Part shown: in pieces, positions 41,691-50,333 of the stretch | Layout of the letters: each line of letters begins with the position of its first letter | How positions within the stretch are numbered: position 1 is the first letter of the stretch | Source: an uncultured Bacilli bacterium | Lineage (GTDB): Bacteria > Bacillota_I > Bacilli_A > RF39 > UBA660 | Direction of reading: 5' to 3' | Length of the DNA stretch: 57,166 nt | NCBI GenBank assembly: GCA_944359725.1 | Contig: CALVSY010000008.1 | Location: 1 to 57,166, forward strand | Translations under genes and position numbers: made by a program | Notes under the pieces: generated by a model | Database searches by the model: none | The model's input: only the letters and a program-made list of their open reading frames with translations | Told to the model about the DNA's origin: nothing

Positions 41691-42618
41691 TAAGAAAATA
41701 GCAGTATTAATACCATGCTATAACGAGGCTAAAACAATAGAAAAAGTAGTAAAAGACTATAAAAGTGTGTTGCCTAATTCAGACATATACGTGTATGATA
41801 ATAACTCAAATGATAAAACCGATGAAATAGCTAAAAAAGCAGGAGCAATCGTAAGGTATGAGTACCGTCAAGGTAAAGGAAACGTAATAAGAACGATGTT
41901 TAGAGAAATAGATGCGGATTGCTATTTAATGATAGATGGAGATGATACATATCCAAAGGAAAACGCAAAAGAAATGTGCAACTTGGTTTTATCTGGTAAG
42001 GCTGACATGGTAATTGGAGACAGACTATCAAGTACTTACTTTACCGAAAACAAAAGACCATTTCATAACTTAGGCAATAAGACGGTAAGGTTTTTAATAA
42101 ACAAGTTATTTAAAAACAACATAAAAGATATTATGACCGGATATAGAGCGTTTTCATATGAATTTGTAAAATCATTTCCAGTATTATCAAAAGGCTTTGA
42201 AATAGAAACAGAAATGACTATTCATGCGGTAGATAAAAACTTCAAGTTAATAGAAGTTCCGGTAACTTATAGAGATAGACCAGAAGGAAGTGTATCAAAA
42301 CTTAATACATACTCTGATGGATTTAAAGTGCTTAAAACAATAGCTACATTATTTAAAGAATATAAACCAGCAGCATTTTTTAATATAATAAGCATAATAT
42401 GTTTAATAATAGCGTTAATATTAGGTATTCCGGTTGTAATAGAATACTTTAATACGGGGTTAGTACCTAGATTTCCTACTTTAATAGTTTCTGGAACAGC
42501 ACTTTTAGTTGCCCTACTTTTATGTATAACCGGGATAATTTTACAAGTAATAGTTAAAAAACATAAACAGTTATATGAACTTTACTTAAATTTAATAAAC
42601 AATAAGGAATCAAAATAA
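41677..42618 (+). CDS. Family 2 glycosyltransferase (polyprenyl-phosphate type)
   Basis: A 313-residue protein. The GT-A domain shows VLIPCYNEAKTIEKVV, VYDNNSNDKTDEIAKKAG, YEYRQGKGNVIRTMF and the metal motif MIDGDDTYP; RDRPEGSVSKLNTYSDGFKV follows. Two C-terminal transmembrane helices place it with DPM1/GtrB-like enzymes that load a sugar onto polyprenyl phosphate. The upstream overlapping GT-C-like protein would be the natural user of such a donor; this is inference. Confidence 0.88.
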   Translation: MKKNDKKIAVLIPCYNEAKTIEKVVKDYKSVLPNSDIYVYDNNSNDKTDEIAKKAGAIVRYEYRQGKGNVIRTMFREIDADCYLMIDGDDTYPKENAKEMCNLVLSGKADMVIGDRLSSTYFTENKRPFHNLGNKTVRFLINKLFKNNIKDIMTGYRAFSYEFVKSFPVLSKGFEIETEMTIHAVDKNFKLIEVPVTYRDRPEGSVSKLNTYSDGFKVLKTIATLFKEYKPAAFFNIISIICLIIALILGIPVVIEYFNTGLVPRFPTLIVSGTALLVALLLCITGIILQVIVKKHKQLYELYLNLINNKESK

Positions 42619-42633
42619 TTGATTCTTTTTTTT

Positions 42634-42650
42634 GTAAACGAATGGTTTAC
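42634..42650. promoter_or_regulatory. Inverted repeat, candidate operator
   Basis: GTAAAC-GAATG-GTTTAC, 6-bp arms with a 5-base gap, 22 bases upstream of a TATAAT box (42672-42677) in front of the XRE regulator. Position and symmetry fit autoregulation. Confidence 0.5.
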
Positions 42651-42694
42651 CCTTTTAATAAACAAAATTAGTATAATATAACTAGGTGGTAATT

Positions 42695-43498
42695 ATGGAT
42701 CAAGAAAGATTTGGTAAATTTATATTGAATTTAAGAAAAGAAAAAAATTTAACACAAAATGACGTTGCTCAAAAGCTAGGAGTAACTGACAAAGCCGTTT
42801 CAAAATGGGAACGAGGATTAGGTTGTCCTGATATTTCTCTTCTTGTTCCCTTAAGCAACATTCTTGGAATAAGTGTAAATGAACTCCTTTTACAAGAAAA
42901 AATAGATAATATTATAACTAAAGAAAAAGCTGAAAACGCTGTTAAACAAACCATTAAATTATCTGATAATAAAATTAAAAAAGGTATAAAGAAAAACAAA
43001 ATTTTAAAAGTAATAGTAATATTTATTTTAATACTTTTATTATTAATATCTATCTTAATAATAAATAAAGAAAATGATAAAAGAAAAAAAGAAGAAAAAC
43101 TAAACGAAATAGTGCTTAAAGTTCAAGATAATTTAAAAAGCAATGGCTTTAAAAAAGAAAACACCATAAAATTATCCAATTACGTTTTAACAAAAGATAA
43201 CATAACTTACGTAGTGCCTGATATAAAGTATCAAAAAAATGGTCTTGATATTTATAAAGAGGTATTATCTTATGAAGATTATAAAAATAAAAACGGAATT
43301 ACTATTTATTTTAGTGATAATGCCATCTATGCATATTCTAACCAAAATAAAATCAAAGTAAAATGCAGTATTAAAGGCAGTTACATAGATAATAAAGATA
43401 ATACTTATAAACTTAACTTTTACATAGAAAATAAAAACGTTATTAAAAAAAGAATATTAGATTCTAAAAATATATGGTTAACCATATATGGTAATTAA
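42695..43498 (+). CDS. XRE-family transcriptional regulator with transmembrane segment
   Basis: A 267-residue protein. The N-terminal HTH_3 domain is FGKFILNLRKEKNLTQNDVA and KLGVTDKAVSKWERGLGCPDI, then VNELLLQEKID. A basic stretch precedes one transmembrane helix (about residues 100-120: ILKVIVIFILILLLLISILI), and an extracytoplasmic beta-rich domain of ~140 residues follows. The arrangement would let an outside signal act on DNA binding. The start is the ATG at 42695 after AGGTGG. Convergent with metK. Confidence 0.88.
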   Translation: MDQERFGKFILNLRKEKNLTQNDVAQKLGVTDKAVSKWERGLGCPDISLLVPLSNILGISVNELLLQEKIDNIITKEKAENAVKQTIKLSDNKIKKGIKKNKILKVIVIFILILLLLISILIINKENDKRKKEEKLNEIVLKVQDNLKSNGFKKENTIKLSNYVLTKDNITYVVPDIKYQKNGLDIYKEVLSYEDYKNKNGITIYFSDNAIYAYSNQNKIKVKCSIKGSYIDNKDNTYKLNFYIENKNVIKKRILDSKNIWLTIYGN

Positions 43499-43522
43499 AC
43501 ACGTTTAATTACAACGATTTAA

Positions 43523-43553
43523 AAAAACTAAAGTTTAAATTACTTTAGTTTTT
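43523..43553. terminator. Bidirectional terminator between the XRE gene and metK
   Basis: Stem AAAAACTAAAG/CTTTAGTTTTT reaching the metK stop. Confidence 0.85.
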
Positions 43554-44574
43554 AATTAATAAAATGTCCAAACATTGCTTTTTTATAATAACAAGTATTT
43601 AATAAATCTAAATCTTTTATCATGTTTTTAGGAGTACACTTTTCATATAAATCATCTGGAGTTTTTATATCTCCTTTATTAGATGTTATGTAAATGGCAA
43701 GAGGCTTTTCTATTCCAATTGCATAACTAAGTTGAACCTTACACCATTTTAAGTTATACTTCTTTAAAAACTCTTTAGCAATTAATCTTGCTTTATAAGC
43801 TCCTGATCTATCTACCTTAGTTGGATCCTTACCACTAAAAGCGCCACCACCGACAGGCGCAAAAGATTGATATGTATCAACTACTATCTTTCTTCCGGTT
43901 AGTCCAGAATCTCCTTCAAATCCGCCTATTTTAAACCTACCAGTTGGATTTATTAAAAAGTTTTCAATTTCAATATCATATTCATTACATATTTTTATGC
44001 ATTCATCCTTTATTAGTTTATCAGTAAAGCTTCTGTTTTCTTCACTATTTTGGTAAGAAATAGTAAAATACTTTATCTTTAAAAGGTTCATTTCATCATC
44101 ATAATAACCCGTTATTTGTGCCTTGCCATCAGGCATTAAATCATTATATTTTCTTCTTACATCATCATACCAAATACTTAAGCGCTGTAAAATAACCATT
44201 GCAACAGGGAGCATTTCTTTAGTATCAGAACATGCAAAACCAAACATCATTCCCTGATCTCCCGCTCCTAATTTATCATCATTCGTAGCAAGTGCAATAT
44301 CAGAACTTTGAACACCTAAGTTATTTACTATTTCATAATTAGTACTATATCCAATATCTTTAAGTACGTCTTTTACAACGTTTTCTACATCTACTTTTGC
44401 ATGAGATGTAACTTCTCCCGTTATAAAAATCTTTCCTTTACCACCCATCACTTCAATAGCACATCTTGAATGTTTGTCTTCCTTTAAATAAGCATCTAAA
44501 AGTGCATCACTTATTTGATCACACACCTTATCAGGATGCCCTCGAAATACTATTTCATTTGAATATAACTTCAT
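43552..44574 (-). CDS. metK: S-adenosylmethionine synthetase, short form
   Basis: Makes S-adenosylmethionine from methionine and ATP. Signatures GHPDKVCDQISDA, KLGAGDQGMMFG, NPTGRFKIGGFEGDSGLTG and GGGAFSGKDPTKVDRSGAY are present. At 340 residues it is shorter than usual bacterial MetK (~385-400): the protein stops at FGHFIN, where others continue FGRE-x-x-W-E and about 25 residues. The first motif reads FRGHPDK rather than SEGHPDK. The start is the ATG at 44572-44574 after AAAGGAG. I see no SAM riboswitch upstream. Confidence 0.93.
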   Translation of the reverse strand: MKLYSNEIVFRGHPDKVCDQISDALLDAYLKEDKHSRCAIEVMGGKGKIFITGEVTSHAKVDVENVVKDVLKDIGYSTNYEIVNNLGVQSSDIALATNDDKLGAGDQGMMFGFACSDTKEMLPVAMVILQRLSIWYDDVRRKYNDLMPDGKAQITGYYDDEMNLLKIKYFTISYQNSEENRSFTDKLIKDECIKICNEYDIEIENFLINPTGRFKIGGFEGDSGLTGRKIVVDTYQSFAPVGGGAFSGKDPTKVDRSGAYKARLIAKEFLKKYNLKWCKVQLSYAIGIEKPLAIYITSNKGDIKTPDDLYEKCTPKNMIKDLDLLNTCYYKKAMFGHFIN

Positions 44575-44720
44575 AATTAACACTCCTTTTTATTACTATA
44601 TTATTATATCTTTTATTTGGTGTTTGGTGATTTAATAAAAGTATTTATTATTAGTTCAAATTTAAATCAAGTATTTATCAAACTTTTTCTTTTATCTTAC
44701 TAACTTAATTATATCAAAAA

Positions 44721-44746
44721 AATAACCACTTTAAAAAGTGATTATT
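44721..44746 (-). terminator. Terminator of the P-type ATPase gene
   Basis: Stem AATAACCACT/AGTGATTATT with U-run on the minus strand. Confidence 0.8.
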
Positions 44747-47348
44747 CATCTTTAAATAATTTTACTAATAAAGGTTTGATTAATTCTAATATTACAAATG
44801 AAATTATATTTATTAAAACAACATAAACAAACTGTTTGACAGTTATAATAGTAAGTCCAAATAACTTACCTACTGGTGTAAAGAATACAAGTATTTGAAT
44901 AACTAATAGAAATAATATACCAATGTTTAAATATTTATTAGAGAAAAAGCCTCTTTTTGAAATTCTTTCTTTTAATGATCTACAGTTATATGCAAATACG
45001 AACTCATTTATAATAATGCTTAAAAGTGCAAGTGTTTGTGCGAGTAATATTCCATCACTCTTAAAGTGGTGATAAACAATCAAACTAATTAGTGTTTCTA
45101 ATATAACAGATGCTATTAAAAAAGCACTAAAGAACCTTGTAAATATTCTTTTGTTTAAACCATTTGGTTTTCTTTTCATCGTACCTTTTGATGATTTTTC
45201 AAAAGCAAGTGTAATAGATGGAATTGTATCCGCAACCAAATCAATATATAAAACATGTATTGCAGAAATAATCGTATTTCCAGTAAATAAACCAAATAAT
45301 ATTATGGCAATCTCAGTAAAGTTACTAGACAAGTTATATAAAATATTACTTATAACGTTATCATATATTCTTCTTCCTTCTGATACTGCAGTTGTAATCG
45401 TTGTGAAACTATCATCCAAAAGAATTATATCCGCAACTCCTTTAGTAACGTCAGTACCAGATTTACCCATTCCAATTCCAACGTTAGCTAACTTTATCGC
45501 TGGAGCATCATTTACTCCATCTCCGGTCATAGCAACTACTTTTCCTGTTTTTTGAAGTGCTTTAACTAATTGTAATTTATTATCTGGACTAACGCGTGCA
45601 AAAACAGAATATTTTTTAGCATACTTAATTAACTCTTTTTCACTTAAATCATTCAATTCTGATGCGTTTATTCCCTCACTATCACTTTTGCATATTCCTA
45701 TTTCCTTTGCGATGGATAGTGCCGTAGGTAAATTATCACCCGTTACCATAATAGGTCTTATGTTAGCTTCCATACACGTTTTAATTGCATCTTTTACGTT
45801 TGGTCTTACTGGATCTTTAAGTCCAACAAGTCCAGTAAATACCAAGTCTTTTTCTTCTTTAAAATAATCTTCGTCTTTCAAAGGTTTTTCTTTTAATACT
45901 TTGTATGAATATGCAAGTACTTTTAAAGCTTCACTAGAATAAGTTTTTTCCTTTGATAAAATATCTTCTTTTAAAGCGTTTGTTAATTTAACTTCTTTAT
46001 TATCTATTAAAATAGACGATGATTGTTTTAACACTGATTCTAAACTACCTTTGTTAAACAAAACTAACTTATCACCCATTTTATAAACAGCACTCATCAT
46101 TTTACGATCTGAATCAAATGGTAATTCAATTACTTTTTTATAATCATCCATTTTAATATTATTTTCTTTAATATAATTTTTAAGTGCTACGTCAACTGAA
46201 TCACCAGTATAAATATTATCCTCGTTTAAATACGCACTGTTAGCATAAAATAATGGTTCAACTAACATTTTATTTTTTTGTGCGTCTTCTTTTTGCAATT
46301 CTTTATTATTAGTATACAACTTTATTACTTCCATTTGGTTTTTAGTTAAAGTGCCTGTTTTATCCGTACAAATAACCTCGGTTGCTCCAAGTGTTTCAAT
46401 GGCCGCTAAATTCCTTACGATGGATTTTTTCTTAGCCATTTGACTTACACCAATTGAAAGTGTTGCGGTAATCGCAATTGGAAGACATTCTGGTACACTT
46501 GCAACAATCATTGATATACAAAGCATTACGATATTTAACGTACTATAATTATTAATAACACCATAAATAAGTACGAAGAAAACCAAAAAAGCTGCAACAA
46601 ATGATATAAACTTACTTACCTTTTTTACTTTCATTTGTAGTGGCGTTACAGGTTCGGCATCAGTATCAACACTTGATGCTATTTTACCTAACTCAGTATT
46701 CATACCAGTTTTAACAACAATAGCATCTACTTTTCCACTTACTAAAACAGTGCCAGAATAAAGCATGTTTTTTCTTTCTGATATTAAACAATCTTTTTTT
46801 ATATCCTCATCATCTTTAGATACTGAATTACTTTCACCAGTTAGAATAGACTCATCACACTTAGCAAAAGATGCGTTTATTATTCTGGCATCAGCGGGTA
46901 CTTTATCGCCTGCCTCAAGCGTAATAAAATCACCTGGAACCAAATATTTAGAATCTATTTTCTTATATTTTCCGCCTCTTTTTACGTTCACATAAGAAAC
47001 TGAGTATTTCTTTAACTTACCAACGGCATCTTCCGCTTTAGACTCTTGTAAGTATCCCATAAAGCAGTTAACTAAAGTAGTACCTAAAATAACTATCGAA
47101 TCTAAAAAATCACCTTTTGTTGCTATTGCGTAAATTAAAGATAAAATTCCAACAATAATAAGTAAAATTATCATCATGTTTTTAAACTGGTCTAAAAATA
47201 TTTGTAACTTAGTTTTTTTATCCTTTTCTTTAAATTCGTTTTTTCCATTTTTTCTAAGTTTTAATTTTGCATCAGGATCACTTAATCCATTTAAAGACGT
47301 ATCATATTCACTAATTATGTCATTTATATTTTTTTTGTAGTCGTCCAT
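44742..47348 (-). CDS. P-type cation ATPase, PMCA/SERCA-like (calcium type)
   Basis: A 868-residue P-type ATPase. N-terminal cation ATPase domain (YDTSLNGLSDPDAKLKLRKN), actuator motif LTGES, phosphorylation motif ICTDKTGTLTKN, ATP-binding KGSLESVL, hinge MTGDGVNDAPAI, and two C-terminal helical bundles. The helix 4 ion motif reads VPECLP; SERCA/PMCA pumps have PEGLP, so Gly is replaced by Cys. Helix 6 reads YIDLVADTIPS where many calcium pumps have N-x-x-T-D. Calcium is likely; Mn2+ or Na+ cannot be excluded. Start is the ATG at 47346-47348 after GGTGAT. Confidence 0.93.
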   Translation of the reverse strand: MDDYKKNINDIISEYDTSLNGLSDPDAKLKLRKNGKNEFKEKDKKTKLQIFLDQFKNMMIILLIIVGILSLIYAIATKGDFLDSIVILGTTLVNCFMGYLQESKAEDAVGKLKKYSVSYVNVKRGGKYKKIDSKYLVPGDFITLEAGDKVPADARIINASFAKCDESILTGESNSVSKDDEDIKKDCLISERKNMLYSGTVLVSGKVDAIVVKTGMNTELGKIASSVDTDAEPVTPLQMKVKKVSKFISFVAAFLVFFVLIYGVINNYSTLNIVMLCISMIVASVPECLPIAITATLSIGVSQMAKKKSIVRNLAAIETLGATEVICTDKTGTLTKNQMEVIKLYTNNKELQKEDAQKNKMLVEPLFYANSAYLNEDNIYTGDSVDVALKNYIKENNIKMDDYKKVIELPFDSDRKMMSAVYKMGDKLVLFNKGSLESVLKQSSSILIDNKEVKLTNALKEDILSKEKTYSSEALKVLAYSYKVLKEKPLKDEDYFKEEKDLVFTGLVGLKDPVRPNVKDAIKTCMEANIRPIMVTGDNLPTALSIAKEIGICKSDSEGINASELNDLSEKELIKYAKKYSVFARVSPDNKLQLVKALQKTGKVVAMTGDGVNDAPAIKLANVGIGMGKSGTDVTKGVADIILLDDSFTTITTAVSEGRRIYDNVISNILYNLSSNFTEIAIILFGLFTGNTIISAIHVLYIDLVADTIPSITLAFEKSSKGTMKRKPNGLNKRIFTRFFSAFLIASVILETLISLIVYHHFKSDGILLAQTLALLSIIINEFVFAYNCRSLKERISKRGFFSNKYLNIGILFLLVIQILVFFTPVGKLFGLTIITVKQFVYVVLINIISFVILELIKPLLVKLFKDE

Positions 47349-47434
47349 TATTATCACCATTATTATTATAGCAAAGCAAATAAGTTTAATCTATTAAACT
47401 TTATTTTTTTAATAAAAAACATAAAAGTTTACGT

Positions 47435-47455
47435 AAAAAAGGCCTTTGCCTTTTT
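47435..47455 (-). terminator. Terminator of dacA
   Basis: Short stem AAAAAGGC/GCCTTTTT on the minus strand with U-run, just past the dacA stop. Confidence 0.75.
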
Positions 47456-48755
47456 AAATATTACCTGATAGTATGGTTTTAATTGATCTTTTATAAAGCT
47501 CTAAAATATTTGCTTTTTTAACCGTTTTGTTAACGGTAAGTTCTGTTTCATTTACAACTTTATTTCCTTCTTTTAATTTTAATACGCCTATTTTATCTCC
47601 TTTTTTAATTGGTAATTTTATCTTGTCTAGCTTCATTTCATAATTAAGATTTTTTTCATCTTCTCCAGTTTTTATTAAAACGCTAGCATCATTAATAGGT
47701 ACGATTTCGATTACTTCATCTTGTGCTTTATTAAGTTTTTTTCTTGATACTACCTCCCCTTTTTTTACCTCAACCTGCATTTTATATGAATTAAAACCAA
47801 AATCTAAAAGATTAGTCATTTGTTCATTTCTTGACTTGCTAGTTTCTGCTCCCATTATTACACCTATTATTCTCATACTATCTTTTTTAGCAGTGGCGGT
47901 AAGACAGTATCCAGCTTCTTTTGTATATCCTGTTTTAAGTCCGTCTGCACCTTCATACGTCTTGATTAATTTATTTGTGTTCACAAGCCAAAACTTATTA
48001 TCCGTGTTCTGCCTTAAATAATCTTCGTAAATAGTTGTATACTCAAATATTTTCTCATGTTTAACTAACTCTTGCGCCATAAGTGCCATGTCATATGCTG
48101 ATGAGTAATGATTTGCCTCATCAAGTCCAACGGCGTTTTTAAAATTCGTATCTTTAAGTCCTAATTCTTTGGCTTTTTTATTCATTTTTTCAACGAATTT
48201 ATCTTCGGTACCTGCTATTTTCTCTGCAAAAACAACCGTTGCGTCATTAGCAGAACCTATTGCAACCGCTTTAAATAAATCTTTAACACTCATCTTTTCA
48301 TTAGCCTGTAAAAATATTTGACTTCCACCCATCGATGCAGCATTTGCTGATGCAACTAAAGTATCGTTCCATTTTAAGTTTCCTTTTTCTATTTCTTCCA
48401 TGATAAGAATCATACTCATTATCTTGGTCATAGAAGCTGGTGCGTATCTATCGTGTGCGTTTTTCTCATACAACACCTCACCCGTTGATGCTTCTATTAA
48501 TATTGCACTTTTTCCATCAGTTAATATTCCATCACTTTCTTCTTCCTCAGAGCTTTTTGATGTATCAGTGCACTCTTCACCCGTGCAAGTAGATTCGTTT
48601 GATGTATCACTGTTTGTAGTGGTGTTTTCTTTAGTGGTAGTAGTCTCAGAAGTTGTTGTAGTTTCATTAGTTGTTGTAGAACTACTTTCAGCATTAACAG
48701 TAATAAAAGGAATTAAAAACAATATACAAAGTATTAAAAAACATATTTTTCTCAC
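47454..48755 (-). CDS. dacA: D-alanyl-D-alanine carboxypeptidase (PBP5/DacA-like)
   Basis: Extracellular serine DD-carboxypeptidase that trims peptidoglycan stem peptides. Signal peptide (residues 1-22, ending VNA), then a Thr/Ser/Glu-rich linker of ~50 residues with a Cys pair (CTGEEC). The S11 domain has SMTK (Ser108), SAN (169-171) and KTG (275-277). The C-terminal PBP5 domain ends with an amphipathic helix (ILELYKRSIKTIL) as membrane anchor. The long Thr-rich linker before the catalytic domain is unusual. 433 residues. Confidence 0.94.
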   Translation of the reverse strand: MRKICFLILCILFLIPFITVNAESSSTTTNETTTTSETTTTKENTTTNSDTSNESTCTGEECTDTSKSSEEEESDGILTDGKSAILIEASTGEVLYEKNAHDRYAPASMTKIMSMILIMEEIEKGNLKWNDTLVASANAASMGGSQIFLQANEKMSVKDLFKAVAIGSANDATVVFAEKIAGTEDKFVEKMNKKAKELGLKDTNFKNAVGLDEANHYSSAYDMALMAQELVKHEKIFEYTTIYEDYLRQNTDNKFWLVNTNKLIKTYEGADGLKTGYTKEAGYCLTATAKKDSMRIIGVIMGAETSKSRNEQMTNLLDFGFNSYKMQVEVKKGEVVSRKKLNKAQDEVIEIVPINDASVLIKTGEDEKNLNYEMKLDKIKLPIKKGDKIGVLKLKEGNKVVNETELTVNKTVKKANILELYKRSIKTILSGNI

Positions 48756-48889
48756 TCTTTCACCTCTAGTAAAAAATATGTTTTTATTTGTTTTTTATAC
48801 TTATTATTTTTGTATTAACTAATAAGTTTGCATTTACTATCCAATGTTTATTAATAAATTACCAACTAGTTGTATTAAATACAATAAAT

Positions 48890-49774
48890 TTATACTAACG
48901 CATATTCTCTATCTATTACGTTATCGCCTGTTACATATTCAAAGATAAATTTATTATCTTTCTTACATAAGATAATGCCTAATGTTGGATTTTGATCGGG
49001 CGTTTTTATATTTTTATCAATGTAGTTCATGTACGTTTTAATCTGTCCAAAATGCTCTTTTTTTAATTCTGTGTTTTTTAGTTCTAAAACAACAAAACGG
49101 TTATCTATATAATTAAATAATAAGAAATCCATGTAGTAATACCTATCTCCTATTTTTATCTTATATTCATTTTTTATAAAACTAAAGCAGGCACCTAATT
49201 CTTCTAAAAAAGATGGTAGTTGCTCTAATATTAATTGTCCCAGCATTTTTTCAGTTATATCGTTGGTATCATACATATTCTTAATAAGTATTGGATTCTT
49301 TATTAAATCTTCTGTTTTAGGTTCTTCTTTTTTTATTAACATCATTTTTGTTTTATCATCTAATCTTTCATATTCATTGTTTTTTATTTTTAATCTTAAT
49401 TCTCTATATGATATATTTTGATGTTCACAAATAAATATATAGTAGTTTATTTCATTAATATTTTTTAAAGGTAAAATAGCATTTATATGCGTCCAGCTTA
49501 ATTGGTGTGGCATAGCTACACCTTTTTGTATTAACAAATAAAACTGTCTCATTCTTTTCAAATTCGACGTACTATAACCTTTTCCTAATTCTTCTGTTAA
49601 CTTAGCTGAATACTTTTTTATTATCCCTTCACCATAATGACGTCCTGCTTCGCTTAAAAGTTTGCCAACGTTGTAATAAGTAGTTAAATCACTTCTATTT
49701 TTTGATATATCTTTTACTTTTTTATATACTTCGTTATTTATTAATTCGTTTTTTATTTCGTTATAATAGTTCAT
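48890..49774 (-). CDS. DUF1016 / YhcG-type PD-(D/E)XK nuclease-domain protein
   Basis: A 294-residue protein. An N-terminal winged region (TTYYNVGKLLSEAGRHYGEG, GYSTSNLKRMRQFY, LSWTHI) precedes the nuclease-like domain YYYMDFLLFNYIDNRFVVLELK, where Asp and E-x-K are the catalytic set, and GQIKTYMNYIDK. These match DUF1016 proteins found in plasmid, phage-defence and restriction-associated settings. Monocistronic, no other defence genes nearby. Good AGGAG site. Confidence 0.9.
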   Translation of the reverse strand: MNYYNEIKNELINNEVYKKVKDISKNRSDLTTYYNVGKLLSEAGRHYGEGIIKKYSAKLTEELGKGYSTSNLKRMRQFYLLIQKGVAMPHQLSWTHINAILPLKNINEINYYIFICEHQNISYRELRLKIKNNEYERLDDKTKMMLIKKEEPKTEDLIKNPILIKNMYDTNDITEKMLGQLILEQLPSFLEELGACFSFIKNEYKIKIGDRYYYMDFLLFNYIDNRFVVLELKNTELKKEHFGQIKTYMNYIDKNIKTPDQNPTLGIILCKKDNKFIFEYVTGDNVIDREYALV

Positions 49775-49796
49775 TTACACTCCTTTCTAACAATTT

Positions 49797-49820
49797 AAAA
49801 AGGAAGTTAATCTTCCTTTT
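49797..49820 (-). terminator. Terminator of ssb
   Basis: Ten-bp stem AAAAGGAAG/CTTCCTTTT overlapping the ssb stop on the minus strand. Confidence 0.8.
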
Positions 49821-50160
49821 CTTCTACTGTTTTAGCATTATGAGACGAAGATAAAAAAGTTACTCTTTCACCAATTATTTCAGTTACGTGTCTTACTTTT
49901 TCATCTTCTAACTCTATTTTTCTTGTCTGAATCCTTCCTTTTACGCCTAAAAGATCTCCTTTACGGCAGTATTCGGTCGTTGATTCAGCTACGTTACTCC
50001 ATAAAACACAATCAATGTAATCGGTGTCATACTCCCCGTTTGAATTTTTATACCCCCTTGGAACCGCAATGGTAATATTAGTAACATTTCTTCCAGTTTC
50101 CGTCTTTCTTAATTCTGGATCCCTTACTAATCTACCAACTACTACTAACTGATTTAACAT
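49807..50160 (-). CDS. ssb: Single-stranded DNA-binding protein, no acidic tip
   Basis: OB-fold ssDNA-binding protein, 117 residues: NQLVVVGRLVRDPELRKTETG, TDYIDCVLWSNVAE, CRKGDLLGVKGRIQTRK. Canonical SSBs end in a DDDIPF-type tip that recruits partner enzymes; this one ends NAKTVEEKED without it. It may be a secondary SSB like SsbB. It is away from rpsF-rpsR, the usual site of the main ssb. The start is the ATG at 50158-50160 after AGGAG; the upstream extension is not needed. Confidence 0.9.
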   Translation of the reverse strand: MLNQLVVVGRLVRDPELRKTETGRNVTNITIAVPRGYKNSNGEYDTDYIDCVLWSNVAESTTEYCRKGDLLGVKGRIQTRKIELEDEKVRHVTEIIGERVTFLSSSHNAKTVEEKED

Positions 50161-50278
50161 GTTTTCATCTCCTTTCAAACCGAATATACAACTTATTAAA
50201 GTCTTAATCAAAAAGCTAAAAAAGGCATTTAGAAAAATAATTATTTAAAAACAAAAATTTTGTATATAATAAAAAAAA

Positions 50279-50310
50279 GACTTTTGTAAAAATTTAAATA
50301 CAAAAATCCT
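50279..50310 (-). terminator. Terminator of sufS
   Basis: Imperfect stem AGACTTTTGTA/TACAAAAATCCT with long A-tract (U-run on the minus strand). Confidence 0.55.
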
Positions 50311-50333
50311 TTTTTGGTAATTCGTAAGACAAA

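Noticed and set aside
44575-44741. SAM riboswitch upstream of metK
   Set aside because: The region is AT-rich without S-box, SMK or SAM-IV motifs and has no terminator/antiterminator pair.
45151-45555. 134-aa plus-strand frame inside the P-type ATPase
   Set aside because: Lies opposite the conserved helix 4 to hinge region of the ATPase, whose motifs are intact.
50161-50211. 17-residue N-terminal extension of SSB
   Set aside because: The internal ATG has AGGAG at good spacing and starts exactly at the OB fold.
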